A stretch of DNA of 64,000 nt, from positions 496,001 through 560,000 of the forward strand of contig CAVSLN010000001.1 of assembly GCA_963728855.1 (NCBI GenBank), given 5' to 3'. Under the pieces are notes generated by a model, which had not been told where the DNA came from, ran no database searches, and saw only the letters and a list, made by a program, of their open reading frames with translations. Shown piece by piece: positions 47,567 to 57,178 of the stretch. This stretch comes from AC-43 sp963728855. GTDB lineage: Bacteria > Actinomycetota > Actinomycetes > Mycobacteriales > Micromonosporaceae. The position numbers and the translations under genes were made by a program. Positions within the stretch are counted from its first letter, which is position 1. Every line of letters starts with the position of its first letter.

Positions 47567-48889
47567 CTACCGGGCGGGTGGTGAACGGCGGGGCGGTGTG
47601 GCGGGTACGGCGGGCCAGCCGGTGCCCGTCGAGCGGGCCGGTCGTGGCCGCAGCGGCGGGCCGGGCGGGGCGGGTGCCTGCGGCCAGCCGGTGCCGGAGG
47701 GCTGGTGGGCCCAGGAGCGCCGCCACCGCGGCATGCGCTGCGGCATGACCCTCGCTGGGTTCACGTAGGACGGCACCCTCGGCAGGCCCCGGCCCGCCGT
47801 CGGCGTCGCGGGTGGGGGTGGGGGCGGGGCGGGTGGCTTGGCCGGCGCGGGTGTTGATGCCGGCGGGGGTGTGCGGCCGGCCGACGGGCGGGTGGGCCGG
47901 GGTGGACGCGGCCCGCCGGCCACCGTCGAGGCGCGAGGCCGGCCCGGGGTGCCGCGGGCGGCACCGGACCCGAGCGGGGTGCGGGGGCTACGGCCGAGCA
48001 GCCCGCGGGTAAGCATCCGGGACAGTCGCTGGATCAGTACGACCCGTATCAGGGAGGAGCCGAGGTTGTTGCCGCCGGAGCCGGTGACGTAGCGGCGCAT
48101 CAGGCCAGGGATCTTCACCACCGCCCACAGCAGGCAGGCGACGATGAACAGGTTGAACGTGCCGGTCGGGTCGCCCGGAAGCCCCAACGCGGGCAGGTGC
48201 GCGTCCGGGGACAGGAACACCGACAGCGCCATGTGCAGCGCGAGCGCCTGCACCACGACCGTTCCTAGGGTGGCGAGGATGGCCCGCCACCACACCCTGG
48301 CCGCCGGCTCCAGCTGCGGCAGCCCGTGACAGGCCAACGCGGCGGGGGCGATGCCGACCAGCACCACCAGCACACCGATACGCACCAGCCAGGTGACCAG
48401 CAGCATGCAGGTCAACGCCAGGATGACCAGCCCGATCAGGGTGGTCAGCAGCGCGTTGGATGGGCTGGACATCGCGGCGGTGACGGTGCGCTGCATCTGC
48501 CCGACCGAGCCGGTGCCGGCGATCCCGTCACCGGTCAACGCGGTGGTCAACGCGTTGGACAGGCTGATCAGGTTGGTGCAGATCGGGGTGGCCAGGTTCG
48601 CCGCGATCAGACCGATCACCAGCCGCGGGGCCAGTTCCGCGACGCCGTAGCGGGCCTGGATGCTGTCGCGGGTCATGATGATGATCCCGGCTGTGGTGAT
48701 GACCAGCAGGTAGCAGGAGTTGGCGATCAGCAGCGACCGGTTGCTGATCGCCGTGACCTGCGGGAAACCGGTCACGTCCGGGGTGAGGAACACCGCCTGC
48801 GACAGCAGTCCCCAGATCCACGTCAGGGCGTCCAGCAGGAACCCGGTCAGCCAGGACACCAGTTGGTTGATCACCCAGTCGACCATCAC
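47567..48889 (-). CDS. TrbL/VirB6-like conjugation membrane protein
   Basis: 440 residues starting at 48889; its start overlaps the pilin stop (ATGA-type). At least five membrane segments: LLIANSCYLLVITTAGIIIM, LVIGLIAANLATPICTNLIS, LLTTLIGLVILALTCMLLVT, GVLVVLVGIAPAALACHGLP, FNLFIVACLLWAVVKIPGLM. A proline-rich cytoplasmic tail begins near residue 300. VirB6/TrbL proteins form the inner-membrane part of the type IV channel. The last 60 residues look less protein-like and may be affected by a frameshift. Confidence 0.8.
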   Translation of the reverse strand: MMVDWVINQLVSWLTGFLLDALTWIWGLLSQAVFLTPDVTGFPQVTAISNRSLLIANSCYLLVITTAGIIIMTRDSIQARYGVAELAPRLVIGLIAANLATPICTNLISLSNALTTALTGDGIAGTGSVGQMQRTVTAAMSSPSNALLTTLIGLVILALTCMLLVTWLVRIGVLVVLVGIAPAALACHGLPQLEPAARVWWRAILATLGTVVVQALALHMALSVFLSPDAHLPALGLPGDPTGTFNLFIVACLLWAVVKIPGLMRRYVTGSGGNNLGSSLIRVVLIQRLSRMLTRGLLGRSPRTPLGSGAARGTPGRPRASTVAGGPRPPRPTRPSAGRTPPPASTPAPAKPPAPPPPPPATPTAGRGLPRVPSYVNPARVMPQRMPRWRRSWAHQPSGTGWPQAPAPPGPPLRPRPARSTGTGWPAVPATPPRRSPPAR

Positions 48890-49275
48890 GGCGTCCCGAC
48901 GATCTGGTCGAGGATGGTCAAGATGACCGGGGCGGCAATCGCCAGGGCGTAGCCGATGCCGGCGGACTTGAACGCCGACTTGGCCCGCTCCACCTCCGAC
49001 GGGTCACCACCGGCCATCAGGTACCGGACCCCGCCGATGGTCAGGAACACCGTGGCGATCCCAGCCAGGATCGTCATCAGCCAAGTGCGGATGTTGGACA
49101 GAATGTCGCCCAGGTTGTTGGGCGCCGCCCAGACGGTGCCGTCGGCGGCCAGCGCCGGCACCGGCGTGGTGAGGATGATGAGCACGGCGACGGTGGCGCT
49201 CAGCGCCACACCAGTGATGACATGCGCACGGGAAGCGTGGTGCTTGGCGGTGCGGTTCATGGTGGTGCGGTTCAT
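48886..49275 (-). CDS. TrbC/VirB2-like pilin
   Basis: 129 residues. Basic N-terminus and signal-type helix (HVITGVALSATVAVLIILTT) ending at AxA (VPALAADG), then two helices (TWLMTILAGIATVFLTIGGV; SAGIGYALAIAAPVILTILD) separated by RYLMAGGDPSEVERAKSAFK, the standard layout of VirB2/TrbC pilins. First structural transfer gene, 44 bp downstream of an operator repeat at 49319. Confidence 0.85.
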   Translation of the reverse strand: MNRTTMNRTAKHHASRAHVITGVALSATVAVLIILTTPVPALAADGTVWAAPNNLGDILSNIRTWLMTILAGIATVFLTIGGVRYLMAGGDPSEVERAKSAFKSAGIGYALAIAAPVILTILDQIVGTP

Positions 49276-49318
49276 GGTGGTTCACCTCCCGCCCCCGGTG
49301 CGGGGGCTTGTCACGGGG

Positions 49319-49570
49319 CTGTTGGGAGGTGTCACCAGGAAGCGGAGCGGCGGCCGTGGGAGCGCTGCTCCTCTCTCAAGGCCATCGCGAAACTGTGGTG
49401 TGAACGGGGTCGGATGCCCGAACGCGGCGGCCAACTCCGCTTGCCTGGTGACACCGAGCACCACCGCGAACCCGGTGTGTCCGTGGTGATTGCTCGACCA
49501 CCAATGGCTGCTGTTGGGTACCCAACACCGCGTCCTGTCCGGCGCGGGTACCCAACAGGCACCCAACGGC
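49319..49570. repeat. GCTGTTGGGT repeat cluster 2, with a perfect palindrome
   Basis: Copies at 49319-49328 (one mismatch), 49510-49519 (exact), 49520-49529 (inverted), 49550-49559 (inverted, one mismatch) and 49561-49570 (inverted, partial). The middle pair forms TGTTGGGTACCCAACA (49512-49527), a perfect 16-bp palindrome. The spacer 49276-49594 between pilin and the gene at 49595-50437 shows no convincing gene, so it is probably the promoter/operator of the transfer operon. Confidence 0.8.
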
Positions 49571-49594
49571 GGGGCCGAAAACCGGACGAACTGC

Positions 49595-50437
49595 TCAGCC
49601 GGAGGCGGCGTTGTCGAGAACGCGGCGGCGCTGGGCGCGGGCCAGCTTCGCCAGGGCCAGTCGCAGGCCGCGGCGGCGGGCGGCGACATTGCGCCAGCTA
49701 CGGATGTGGTCCAGCTCCCCGGCGGCGATCGCGTCGCGTAGCCGCAGGCACGCCTTCCACCGCCAGTCCGAGGCCAGCTTGACATCGAGGCGTAGCGCCG
49801 CAGCGACCTGCGACAGGGGCTGGTCCTCCAGGTGGGTGTCGCCGATCAGCCGCGCTTCGGTGCAGTCGATGACCCCGGCGGCCACCGCGCGGTGAAGGAC
49901 CCAGTCGGGGTGGTCCCACGGACGCATCGGCGCCCGCGACCACGCCTGGTCAACCCGGATGATGTCGCTGTCACCCTCGGCGGCGCGGGCCTTGGCCCCG
50001 GCCCGGATCGCCGCATCCAGCAGCTTGCCCAGCACCCGAGGCGCGTCCACGTCGAGCGTGCGCAGCCGGTGGGCGAACGCGTCCAGCATCGCCGCGTCGA
50101 TGTCGCTGGTCTCACCGTGCCAGCCGTAGGCCAGACCACCGGCGGCGCGTTTCAACCCCGGGATGGCCACGCCGATCGCGACCACGGTCCACTCGTCACC
50201 TTCGGGCTTGGGGCGGCGTGCCCGGCCGACCAGGTCGCGCCACACCGCGTCCACCGTGGCAGGGGACACCTGATCGGAGAGCAGCAGCTTCTTCAGCACC
50301 GCCGGGTTGATCAGCTGCTGCGGCAGCCCCGGGTAGCCGGTGGCGTCGAACAGCAGCTTGGTGGGCTCCTTGACGATCAGATGGAAGTAGCGGTTCAGGT
50401 CGGTCAGCGGCGACGCGCTTGCCCTTGGGTGCGACAT
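49595..50437 (-). CDS. Hypothetical ICE protein at the head of the minus-strand operon
   Basis: 280 residues from the ATG at 50437. N-terminus LTDLNRYFHLIVKEPTKLLF and GYPGLPQQLINPAVLKKLLL; middle GVAIPGLKRAAGGLAYGWHG and MLDAFAHRLRTLDVDAPRVL; C-terminal half contains VIDCTEARLIGDTHLEDQPL then SQVAAALRLDVKLASDWRWK, which reads as an HTH. Likely a DNA-binding regulator; it lies directly below the operator cluster at 50503-50702 and could be the factor that binds the repeats (inference). Confidence 0.7.
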   Translation of the reverse strand: MSHPRASASPLTDLNRYFHLIVKEPTKLLFDATGYPGLPQQLINPAVLKKLLLSDQVSPATVDAVWRDLVGRARRPKPEGDEWTVVAIGVAIPGLKRAAGGLAYGWHGETSDIDAAMLDAFAHRLRTLDVDAPRVLGKLLDAAIRAGAKARAAEGDSDIIRVDQAWSRAPMRPWDHPDWVLHRAVAAGVIDCTEARLIGDTHLEDQPLSQVAAALRLDVKLASDWRWKACLRLRDAIAAGELDHIRSWRNVAARRRGLRLALAKLARAQRRRVLDNAASG

Positions 50438-50502
50438 CACGGTTCCCCGTCTCAGGCGTGGACGCCCACCGTGGCGCCCCTCGCCGGTATCAGCGCACAT
50501 CC

Positions 50503-50702
50503 ACCCAACAGCGGACCGCCGCCCGCTCACCAACAGCCCGTGCTCCGCGACGCGGCCGCGTGCTGTTGGGCCAGGTCACGGCCACATTCGAGGTGGACAC
50601 GCTCGCCGACCAAGCACGTTGGCGGCTTCGGCCATCTGTCGCCAACACCGATGCGTTGTGCCTGGTCAGCGAGCTGTTGGGTGCTGTTGGGTCACCAAAC
50701 AG
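50503..50702. repeat. GCTGTTGGGT repeat cluster 3
   Basis: Copies at 50503-50512 (inverted, exact), 50530-50537 (partial), 50562-50571 (one mismatch), 50673-50682 and 50683-50692 (both exact and directly abutting), plus a degenerate ACCAAACAGC at about 50694. This spacer (50438-50991) has no gene and lies at the boundary between the ICE operon and the cargo block. Confidence 0.8.
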
Positions 50703-50991
50703 CCCCAAGTTGATCACCCGGCCCCTTTATCCCGGCCGTGGGCGGGGTCCTGCCGCGCCCCGCGACGGCGTCCGCGACGTTCCCCTGGTCTCCGACCGCG
50801 GCGGTGCACGCCGGCCGGGGGGCGGCGACGTTGCGCTGCACATGCCAGCGGAGTGTCGCTGTCCTGCGCGACGGCAACGTCGACCGCTACGTCGACCGCC
50901 GTGGTGAGCCGGCTCGCCGGCGGCGACCGGCTCGTCGTCGTACGCCCCGCCGAGGAGGAGTAGCGGTTTCGAGGCTCGCTATGCGAGCACC

Positions 50992-51660
50992 TCAACGACC
51001 CGGGTTGCGGGTGACGAACCCGGTCTCGTAGGCGAGCACGACCGCCTGCACGCGGTCGCGGATGCCGAGCTTGGTGAGGATCCGAGCGACGTGGGTCTTC
51101 ACCGTGGTCTCGGCCACCACCAGCTCGGCTGCGATCTCGGCGTTGGAGAGCCCGCGTGCGATGAGCCGCAGCACGTCGAGCTCGCGCCCGGTCAGTGACG
51201 CCAGCGCCTGAGGGAGCCCCGCGGGCTGGGCGGGCTCGACGAACCGCTCCACCAGCCGTTGGGTGATCGACGGCTCGATGAGGGAGTCGCCGGTGGCCGC
51301 GGCGCGAACGGCAGCGATCAGCCGGGTCGACGGGGCGTCCTTGAGCAGGAAGCCGGCCGCGCCGGCGCGCAGCGCGCGGTAGACGTACTCGTTCTGGTCG
51401 AACGTGGTGAGCACGACGATCGTGGGCGGGTCGGGGTGGCGCAGGATCTCCTCGGTGGCGGACAGGCCGTCGAGCTCGGGCATCCGGATGTCCATCAGGA
51501 TCACGTCGGGCTTGACGAGTTGGGCCTGGCGGATCGCCTCGTTGCCGGTGTCGGCCTCGGCGACCACCTCGATGTCGCCTTCAGCCTCCAGGATCACCCG
51601 GAACCCGGTGCGCACGAGGGTCTGGTCGTCGGCGACGAGGACCCGGATCTTCTTGGACAC
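50992..51660 (-). CDS. NarL/FixJ-family response regulator
   Basis: 222 residues from GTG at 51660 (VSKKIRVLVADDQTLVRTGF). Receiver with D in VILMDIRMPELDG, T and K in TTFD and FLLKDAPS. LuxR-type HTH: LTGRELDVLRLIARGLSNAE then IAAELVVAETTVKTHVARIL. Divergent from the sensor-kinase genes starting at 51812; expected partner of the kinase at 53556-54666. Confidence 0.92.
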   Translation of the reverse strand: MSKKIRVLVADDQTLVRTGFRVILEAEGDIEVVAEADTGNEAIRQAQLVKPDVILMDIRMPELDGLSATEEILRHPDPPTIVVLTTFDQNEYVYRALRAGAAGFLLKDAPSTRLIAAVRAAATGDSLIEPSITQRLVERFVEPAQPAGLPQALASLTGRELDVLRLIARGLSNAEIAAELVVAETTVKTHVARILTKLGIRDRVQAVVLAYETGFVTRNPGR

Positions 51661-51811
51661 AACCGAGATTTTGCCGGTCGCCGGCGTGCGTCGCCGGGTC
51701 ATCCGTGGGGAGGATGCCGGCGCCGAACATCGTCCTTGCGCCAGACGTGGGCTACAAGGGCCGGTTCCTAACGTCGGTCACGGTACCGAACCGGAGCGAA
51801 AGGGAAGTGCG

Positions 51812-52360
51812 ATGAACGGAATCTTCAAGGGGGTCCGGCCCCTCGACTACGTGCTGGCCGGCCTCATGACCGTCGCCGGTGCGTTCCTGATGTACGAGAA
51901 CATCGCGGCCTCCGGGGACGGGCTGCCGCATGCCCAGTCGACCACAGTCGTGGCTGGTGCTGCCGGTCTTCGTGCTCGTCGACGCTGCCGATCCTGTGGC
52001 GCCGCCGCAACATCCTCGCGGTCGTCGGGGTCACCGCCGTCGCCACGGCCGCCCACGTGCTCGCGTTCGGCTGGATCACCCGCTGCGGCGTCGGCGCTGC
52101 CGCTGACGTTCGCGCTGGCGTACGCCGTGGGCCGGTTCGCCGGCGCCTGGAAGAACCATCTGATCGGTCTCGCCGGCATCGTCGTCACGCAGCTCGTGAT
52201 GATCGCCCGGGACGCTTCGATCGACACGATGGCCGGCGCCCTGCCGCTAGCGCTTCCGATCGCCGCGCTCTTCTACGGCATCGGCCTCCTCGTGCAGAAT
52301 CGGGTCAGCAAGAAGCAGTCCACAGCCCTCGCGCCGGTTATCGAGCGCGCGGCCGCCTGA
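51812..52360 (+). pseudogene. Four-helix membrane protein related to sensor-kinase N-terminus, frame disrupted
   Basis: ATG at 51812. Helix LDYVLAGLMTVAGAFLMYEN, then frame shifts near 51945 (continuing WLVLPVFVLV, ILAVVGVTAVATAAHVLAFG in another frame) and near 52090, returning to LTFALAYAVGRFAGAWKNHL ... ALPIAALFYGIGLLVQNRVS. Similar in order to the N-terminal membrane part of the gene at 52389, so probably a duplicated membrane module without a kinase domain. Confidence 0.6.
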
Positions 52361-52388
52361 CCGGTCTGCTGGGAGAAGGAGTTCGGCG

Positions 52389-53549
52389 ATGGGTGAGGTC
52401 TTCCGCGGGATCAAGGTCCGCGACTGGGTCCTCGCAGGAGTCCTCACCGCGCTGGGCCTCCTCCTGATGCGGGAGAACGTCCAGGTGCCCGACGCCCAGG
52501 TCGACAAGGCCATCGCCGACGGGTCGATGGCCCACGCGATGAGCTCCCACTCGATGTGGATGATCCCGGTGTTCGCCGGCGCCACGATCCCGGTGCTCTG
52601 GTGGCGGCGGAGCGCTCCTCGCCGTCACCGGCATCGCCGTCGCGGTCATGGTGCTGCACGACCTCCTGTTCGGGTGGGTGACCCGCTGCGGCGCCGGGCT
52701 CCCGCTCGCCTTCGTGCTGGCGTTCCTCGGGGCGATGGCGTACGAGCGCAAGAAGGCGCGGATCGTGCTCGGGCTCGCTGCCCTGCTGGCGTGCGACGGT
52801 TCTGGTGGTCGACGCGACCACCGGTCCGAGCGCCGCTGGTGCTCGCCCTGCCGGTCGTCATCATCGTCTTCGGCGTCGGCCGGGCCGCCCGCCACCGCAT
52901 CGTCCTGCATCGGGAACTCAAGATCCGCAACGCGGAGCTACGGCAACTGCGCGACGAGCGGGCCACGCTCGAGATCGCGGACGACCGGGCCCGGCTCTCC
53001 CAGCAGCTCGACGGATTACTCAAGGAGCGGCTCGACCAGCTGACCGCGGCGGCCGAGTCCGCGGACGGCCTCGCGCCAGCGCAGGCGAAGGCCCTGCTGG
53101 AGTCCATCGAGTCCGGCAGCCGGCAGACACTGGAGGACATGCGTGAGATCGTCGGGCTGCTCCGCGGCGGTGACGTGGCCCTTGCGCCGGCCCCGACGGT
53201 CGCCCACCTCGAGGCACTGCTCGCACGGCACCCAACAACGGACTCGCGCCTCACCGTGACCGGCGATCCCCGATCGTTGCCGGCGACGGTCGAGCTCTCG
53301 GCGTACCGCATCGTCGAGCATCTGGTCACGGCGCTCGCCGACCGGGCCGACTCCCCGATCCAGGTCGCGGTGCGGTTCGAGGACGACGCACTTGAAATCC
53401 GGGTGAACGGGCCGGTGGACAAGGGCGCGGACGTGAAGGCGGCCATCGCGCGGGCCAAGGAGCGCGCCAAGCTGCTGGGCGGCTCGGTCGACGTGAAGGT
53501 CGCCCGGGGTCGGGCCGGCGCCGTCGCCCAACTGCCCGTCCTGGGCTGA
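52389..53549 (+). pseudogene. Degenerate sensor-kinase-like protein, frame disrupted
   Basis: ATG at 52389 (GGAG upstream). Membrane part VRDWVLAGVLTALGLLLMRE, then a second frame between about 52605 and 52800 (AVMVLHDLLFGWVTRCGAGL, PLAFVLAFLGAMAYERKKAR), then LVLALPVVIIVFGVGRAARH in the first frame. The dimerisation region is RARLSQQLDGLLKERLDQL, where HisKA_3 kinases have RIARELHD, so the phosphohistidine is absent. C-terminal HATPase-like region lacks clear N-box and G-box motifs. Probably a non-phosphorylating sensor subunit. Confidence 0.65.
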
Positions 53550-53555
53550 TCCGAG

Positions 53556-54666
53556 GTGGGCGTGCGCCGGCTCGAACAGGCGGGGATCGCGGTCCTGATC
53601 CTCGCCATCGTGGCGCTGCCGACGGCCATACACGGTTGGCCGACCACCGCCGCCGGGAACGCCTTCACCGCGTCGCTTCTGGCGAGCGGGCTCACGCTGG
53701 TGTGGTGGCGCAGCCATCCACGGCTGGTCGCCGTCCTGGGTGGTGCGCTCTGGCTCGTGCCCGCGTTCCTCGGCGACCACGGGTGGTTCCCCGACACCGC
53801 GCTCTCGATCATGGCCCTCCTCGCGACCGTGGTAGCCCTGGGCTGGCGCGGCCGGGCGGCCTGGGCGGTCGCGCTCGGCCTGGCGGTGTACCTGTTCGTC
53901 TTCTGGCTGGCCCTCGGTGACACCAGCGAGGTCGCGTTGGTGATGTTCAGTGTCCCCGGCTTCGTCGCCGGCACGGTCTTCCGGCTGCGCCGGGAGGCGG
54001 CGGACGAGCTCGCCTTGCGCGGCCGGGAGCTGGAGGAGGAGCGGGAGCTCTTCGCCGAGGTTTCCCTGCGCCACGAGCGGGCCCGGATCGCTTCGGAGCT
54101 GCACGACATCATCGGACACGCGATCAGCGTGATGGTTATCCAGGCCGCGGCGGGACAACGGCTGGTCGACACCGATCCAGCCTGGGCCAAGCAGACCTTC
54201 GCCGCCATCGCGGAGTCGGCGCGGCAAGGCAAGGAGGACCTGCAGCGGCTCATCGAGCTGCTCGGCGGAACGGAGTGTCAGCGGGCCCGACCTGTCGCTG
54301 ATCGAGGAGGTCGTGACGCGGGCCGCTCGCGGCGGGCTGAACGTGTCGTGCCGGTTCGACGAGGTGGACCGCGACGGCGTGGCCGCTCGGACGGCGCACA
54401 TCGCCTTCCGCGTCGTACAGGAAAGCCTGACCAACGCGCTGCGGTACGCCCCCGGTGCAGCCGTGCGGGTGCTGGTCAAGGAGTCGGGCCGAGGCCTGAG
54501 CGTGACCGTCGAGAACGACCGGTCGGTCCAGGAGCGGCCAGGACTGTCCGGCACCGGTCGCGGGCTGGTCGGCCTGCGCGAACGGGTGCAGGAACTGGGC
54601 GGTCAGCTGCTCGCCGGACCAACCTCGTGCGGCGGCTGGCTGGTCGAGGCAACGCTGCCGAACTAG
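53556..54666 (+). pseudogene. NarL-type sensor histidine kinase, frame disrupted
   Basis: GTG at 53556. Several membrane helices (GIAVLILAIVALPTAIHGW; AAWAVALGLAVYLFVFWLAL), then HisKA_3 RARIASELHDIIGHAISVMV with the phosphoacceptor H, and LIELLGGTE. The frame shifts near 54275; the rest reads LSLIEEVVTRAARGGLNVSC, VQESLTNALRYAPGAAVRVL (N-box) and GTGRGLVGLRERVQELGGQL (G-box) to a stop at 54666. One extra base explains the break. Partner of the NarL-type regulator at 50992. Confidence 0.8.
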
Positions 54667-54930
54667 GCCGGACCAGCAGGCCGTTCGTCCCCCGACTCGG
54701 GCCGATCGCCGCTGCCGAGTGCCACGCCCGCTCATCGGCACGACCGGACGGTCAGTGGCACCCGGGTCCGGTGACGCACCGTAACGTGCGCTCGGCGGCA
54801 GATCCTTGCACCTGACCTTGGCACGCGCTGCCATTAGAAGAGGACGCCGCGGGCGGGTCGCGGGCAGCAGATCCGATCGTCCTCGGACGGCCTCGGGCCT
54901 CCGGCCGGCAGGGCCGACTATGGTCCCTGC

Positions 54931-55575
54931 ATGGACGCCAAGACCGAGGAGTTGAGGGCCGCGCACGATGTCCTCGCCGAGTTCTACGCCGACCGCCTGG
55001 CCGACGCCCTCGACCACATGCCCGCCGATCGGGCGATACTCGGAATGTTCTGCGACTTGGCGCTTGCCGCGGATCTCGGCACCGACATCGGGGACATCGG
55101 CTGCGGAACGGGCCGGCTCACGCCGTACCTGGCCGCGAAGGGCCTGACCCCACGAGGGATCGACCTTTCGCCGGAGATGATCCGTGTGGCCCGCCGCAAC
55201 CATCCCGACTTCCGCTTCGACGTCGCCGACTTGCGTGCACTGCCCTTCCAGGACGCCTCGTTGGCGGGTGCGGTCTGCTGGTACTCCCTCATGTACCTCG
55301 CGCCGTCCGAGCGACCGGCCGCCTTCAACGAGCTTGCCCGCGTCGTGAAGTCGGGGGGCTACCTCGTGACGGCGTTCAAGGCCGGCGATAGCGAGGTGCG
55401 GCGCGGCGGCCGCACCGCGAACCTCGGCGTGGAGTTCGACGTCTACTGGTTGTCACCGGACGAGATGCAGCGCCGGACGACGGACGCCGGCTTCGCGACC
55501 GTGTTCTGGGCCGGGCGCCCCGCCGAGGGACAGGAGGGCTCCCCACAGGCGTATCTGTTCGCTCGAAGGTCCTGA
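54931..55575 (+). CDS. Class I SAM-dependent methyltransferase
   Basis: 214 residues from ATG at 54931. Motif I DIGCGTGRLTPYLAAKG, then PRGIDLSPEMIRVARRNHPD, DVADLRALPFQDASLAGAVC, and RVVKSGGYLVTAFKAG. It is a Methyltransf_11/25-type small-molecule methyltransferase. The substrate cannot be inferred from the neighbours. Intact. The spacer 54667-54930 shows nothing assignable. Confidence 0.9.
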   Translation: MDAKTEELRAAHDVLAEFYADRLADALDHMPADRAILGMFCDLALAADLGTDIGDIGCGTGRLTPYLAAKGLTPRGIDLSPEMIRVARRNHPDFRFDVADLRALPFQDASLAGAVCWYSLMYLAPSERPAAFNELARVVKSGGYLVTAFKAGDSEVRRGGRTANLGVEFDVYWLSPDEMQRRTTDAGFATVFWAGRPAEGQEGSPQAYLFARRS

Positions 55576-55863
55576 GGCCACCCGATCCACGTTGGTGAAC
55601 GCCCTCAACTCGGCATCGAGCATGACGGGACGCCAGAGCGAGGAACCGCCCACCTGGACATCCGTAATCGAAAGTGACCAGCACGCCTGGCGGCCGGCAC
55701 GCCTCCTCGCGGCAGATGAGGGCGGGCCCGAGCCAGGCGAGGCGGCTCGCACCCGGCCGTTGCGGACGGTGCGCGTCGGCTTGACCATCGGTTCGTGAAC
55801 CGAGTGGACCGGTCCGGTTCGCGCTCGGCGTAGGATTCTCGGATCCAAGGTGGTGAGGTACGG

Positions 55864-56833
55864 GTGGGCGGTCGTGGGCGGCTCGGTGTCGGAGAGCGTG
55901 CCGCCGACTTTGTTTTGAGCGGCCGGTCCGGCGTGCCTGCGCGGTTCTACGCGCACGCGGGTGGCCGCCCCACTGCGGTGGTCTTCGACGGCGACGGTGA
56001 TGATCCGCGGTTGGTCGATCTCACCGGCCGGCTGGCGGCCCGTGACGACGTGGCACTGTGCTGTGTCACATCGAAAGGGCCGGCAGGCGGTACGGGCATG
56101 CCGACGTGGTCCGACCGCGACGGCGCGGTCGCCGAGGCGCTACGGGGTGGCGGCCGGAGAACTGACCGCGGTCGTGCTTGACCCGAATCTGCGCGTGGTC
56201 GGCGTCATTGTCGGCGACGGCGTGGCGGACCGGGTCGTCGAGCTGCTCGACGCCGCGGTGCACCGCGATCGCGCGGTGCAGGTGGTGGCGCAGGCTCCGG
56301 TGCTCCTGCTGCCCCGCGTCCTCAATGTGGCGTACCGGGACCGGCTGATCCGGGTGTGGGAGCGCGGCGGCGGGACCGACACGGGCGTCGCGCGGGCCGG
56401 CGGCGATGTCCTCGACGCGAGCGTCAAGCGGCGTCGCGATCACACCGTCGACGACCGTGACCTGCTGCGGGAGTTGACTTCGGTGGTCGGCCGCCGGGTG
56501 TTGCCTGAGGTCGGCAAGGCGTTCGCGTTCCGGGCGACCCGCTTCGAGGGATTCAAGATCGCGTGCTACGACGCCGCCACTGGCGGCTTCTTCCGGCCGC
56601 ACCGTGACAACCTGACGCCGTCTACGGCGCACCGGGTGTTCGCGCTCACGCTGAACCTCAACGACGACTACGACGGGGGACAGCTGCGCTTCCCGGAGTA
56701 CGGCAACCAGCTCTACCGGCCCGAGGCCGGCGCGGCGCTCGTCTTCTCCTGTGCCCATCTACACGAGGTGCTCGATGTGACCGCGGGCCGGCGCTTCGTG
56801 CTGTTGTCCTTCCTCTACGGCGAACCGGGGTGA
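55864..56833 (+). pseudogene. Redoxin-like plus 2OG-Fe(II) oxygenase fusion, frame disrupted
   Basis: GTG at 55864. N-terminal redoxin-like part GERAADFVLSGRSGVPARFY ... VVFDGDGDDPRLVDLTGRLA without an active-site cysteine pair. The frame shifts near 56150 and continues GELTAVVLDPNLRVVGVI ... then a P4H/2OG-Fe(II) domain: FKIACYDAATGGFFRPHRDN (HxD), LNLNDDYDGGQLRFPEYGNQ, and CAHLHEVLDVTAGRRFVL with the distal His and Arg. Likely a hydroxylase; peroxiredoxin-like plus 2OG architecture is known in bacteria. Substrate unknown. Confidence 0.75.
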
Positions 56834-57178
56834 GATGCGGCACCAATTCTGCGACGAAAGCTATGATCTTCGACCTGATGGTGCTGAAAGGTCGGGGGGT
56901 CACGCGGCGCTTCAGCGTCGTTGACGCCCGCCGGACGAATCGGGTGGGCAGTGCAAACCCATCGGCGCGGCCGCAAGCAGCTGCTTGCCGATGAACGTGC
57001 CGGCGTGTACGGCCACGAAGGTGCGGACGGGATGCTCGGGCCCTGCCGACGCCGCCGTCGGGTGGTGGGGACCGGGCTGGGGACGGTGCGGGCTGAGGAT
57101 AACTTTGACCTGGCGGACGGTGTTGCAACGGCCGCGGCGCGTTATGGTCAGCTGTGCCCGCGTCCGATCACCGCGCCC

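Noticed and set aside
44499..47726. A 1075-residue open frame antisense to the recombinase
   Set aside because: Its composition follows the codon shadow of the recombinase gene, and it has no recognisable domain or start signal.
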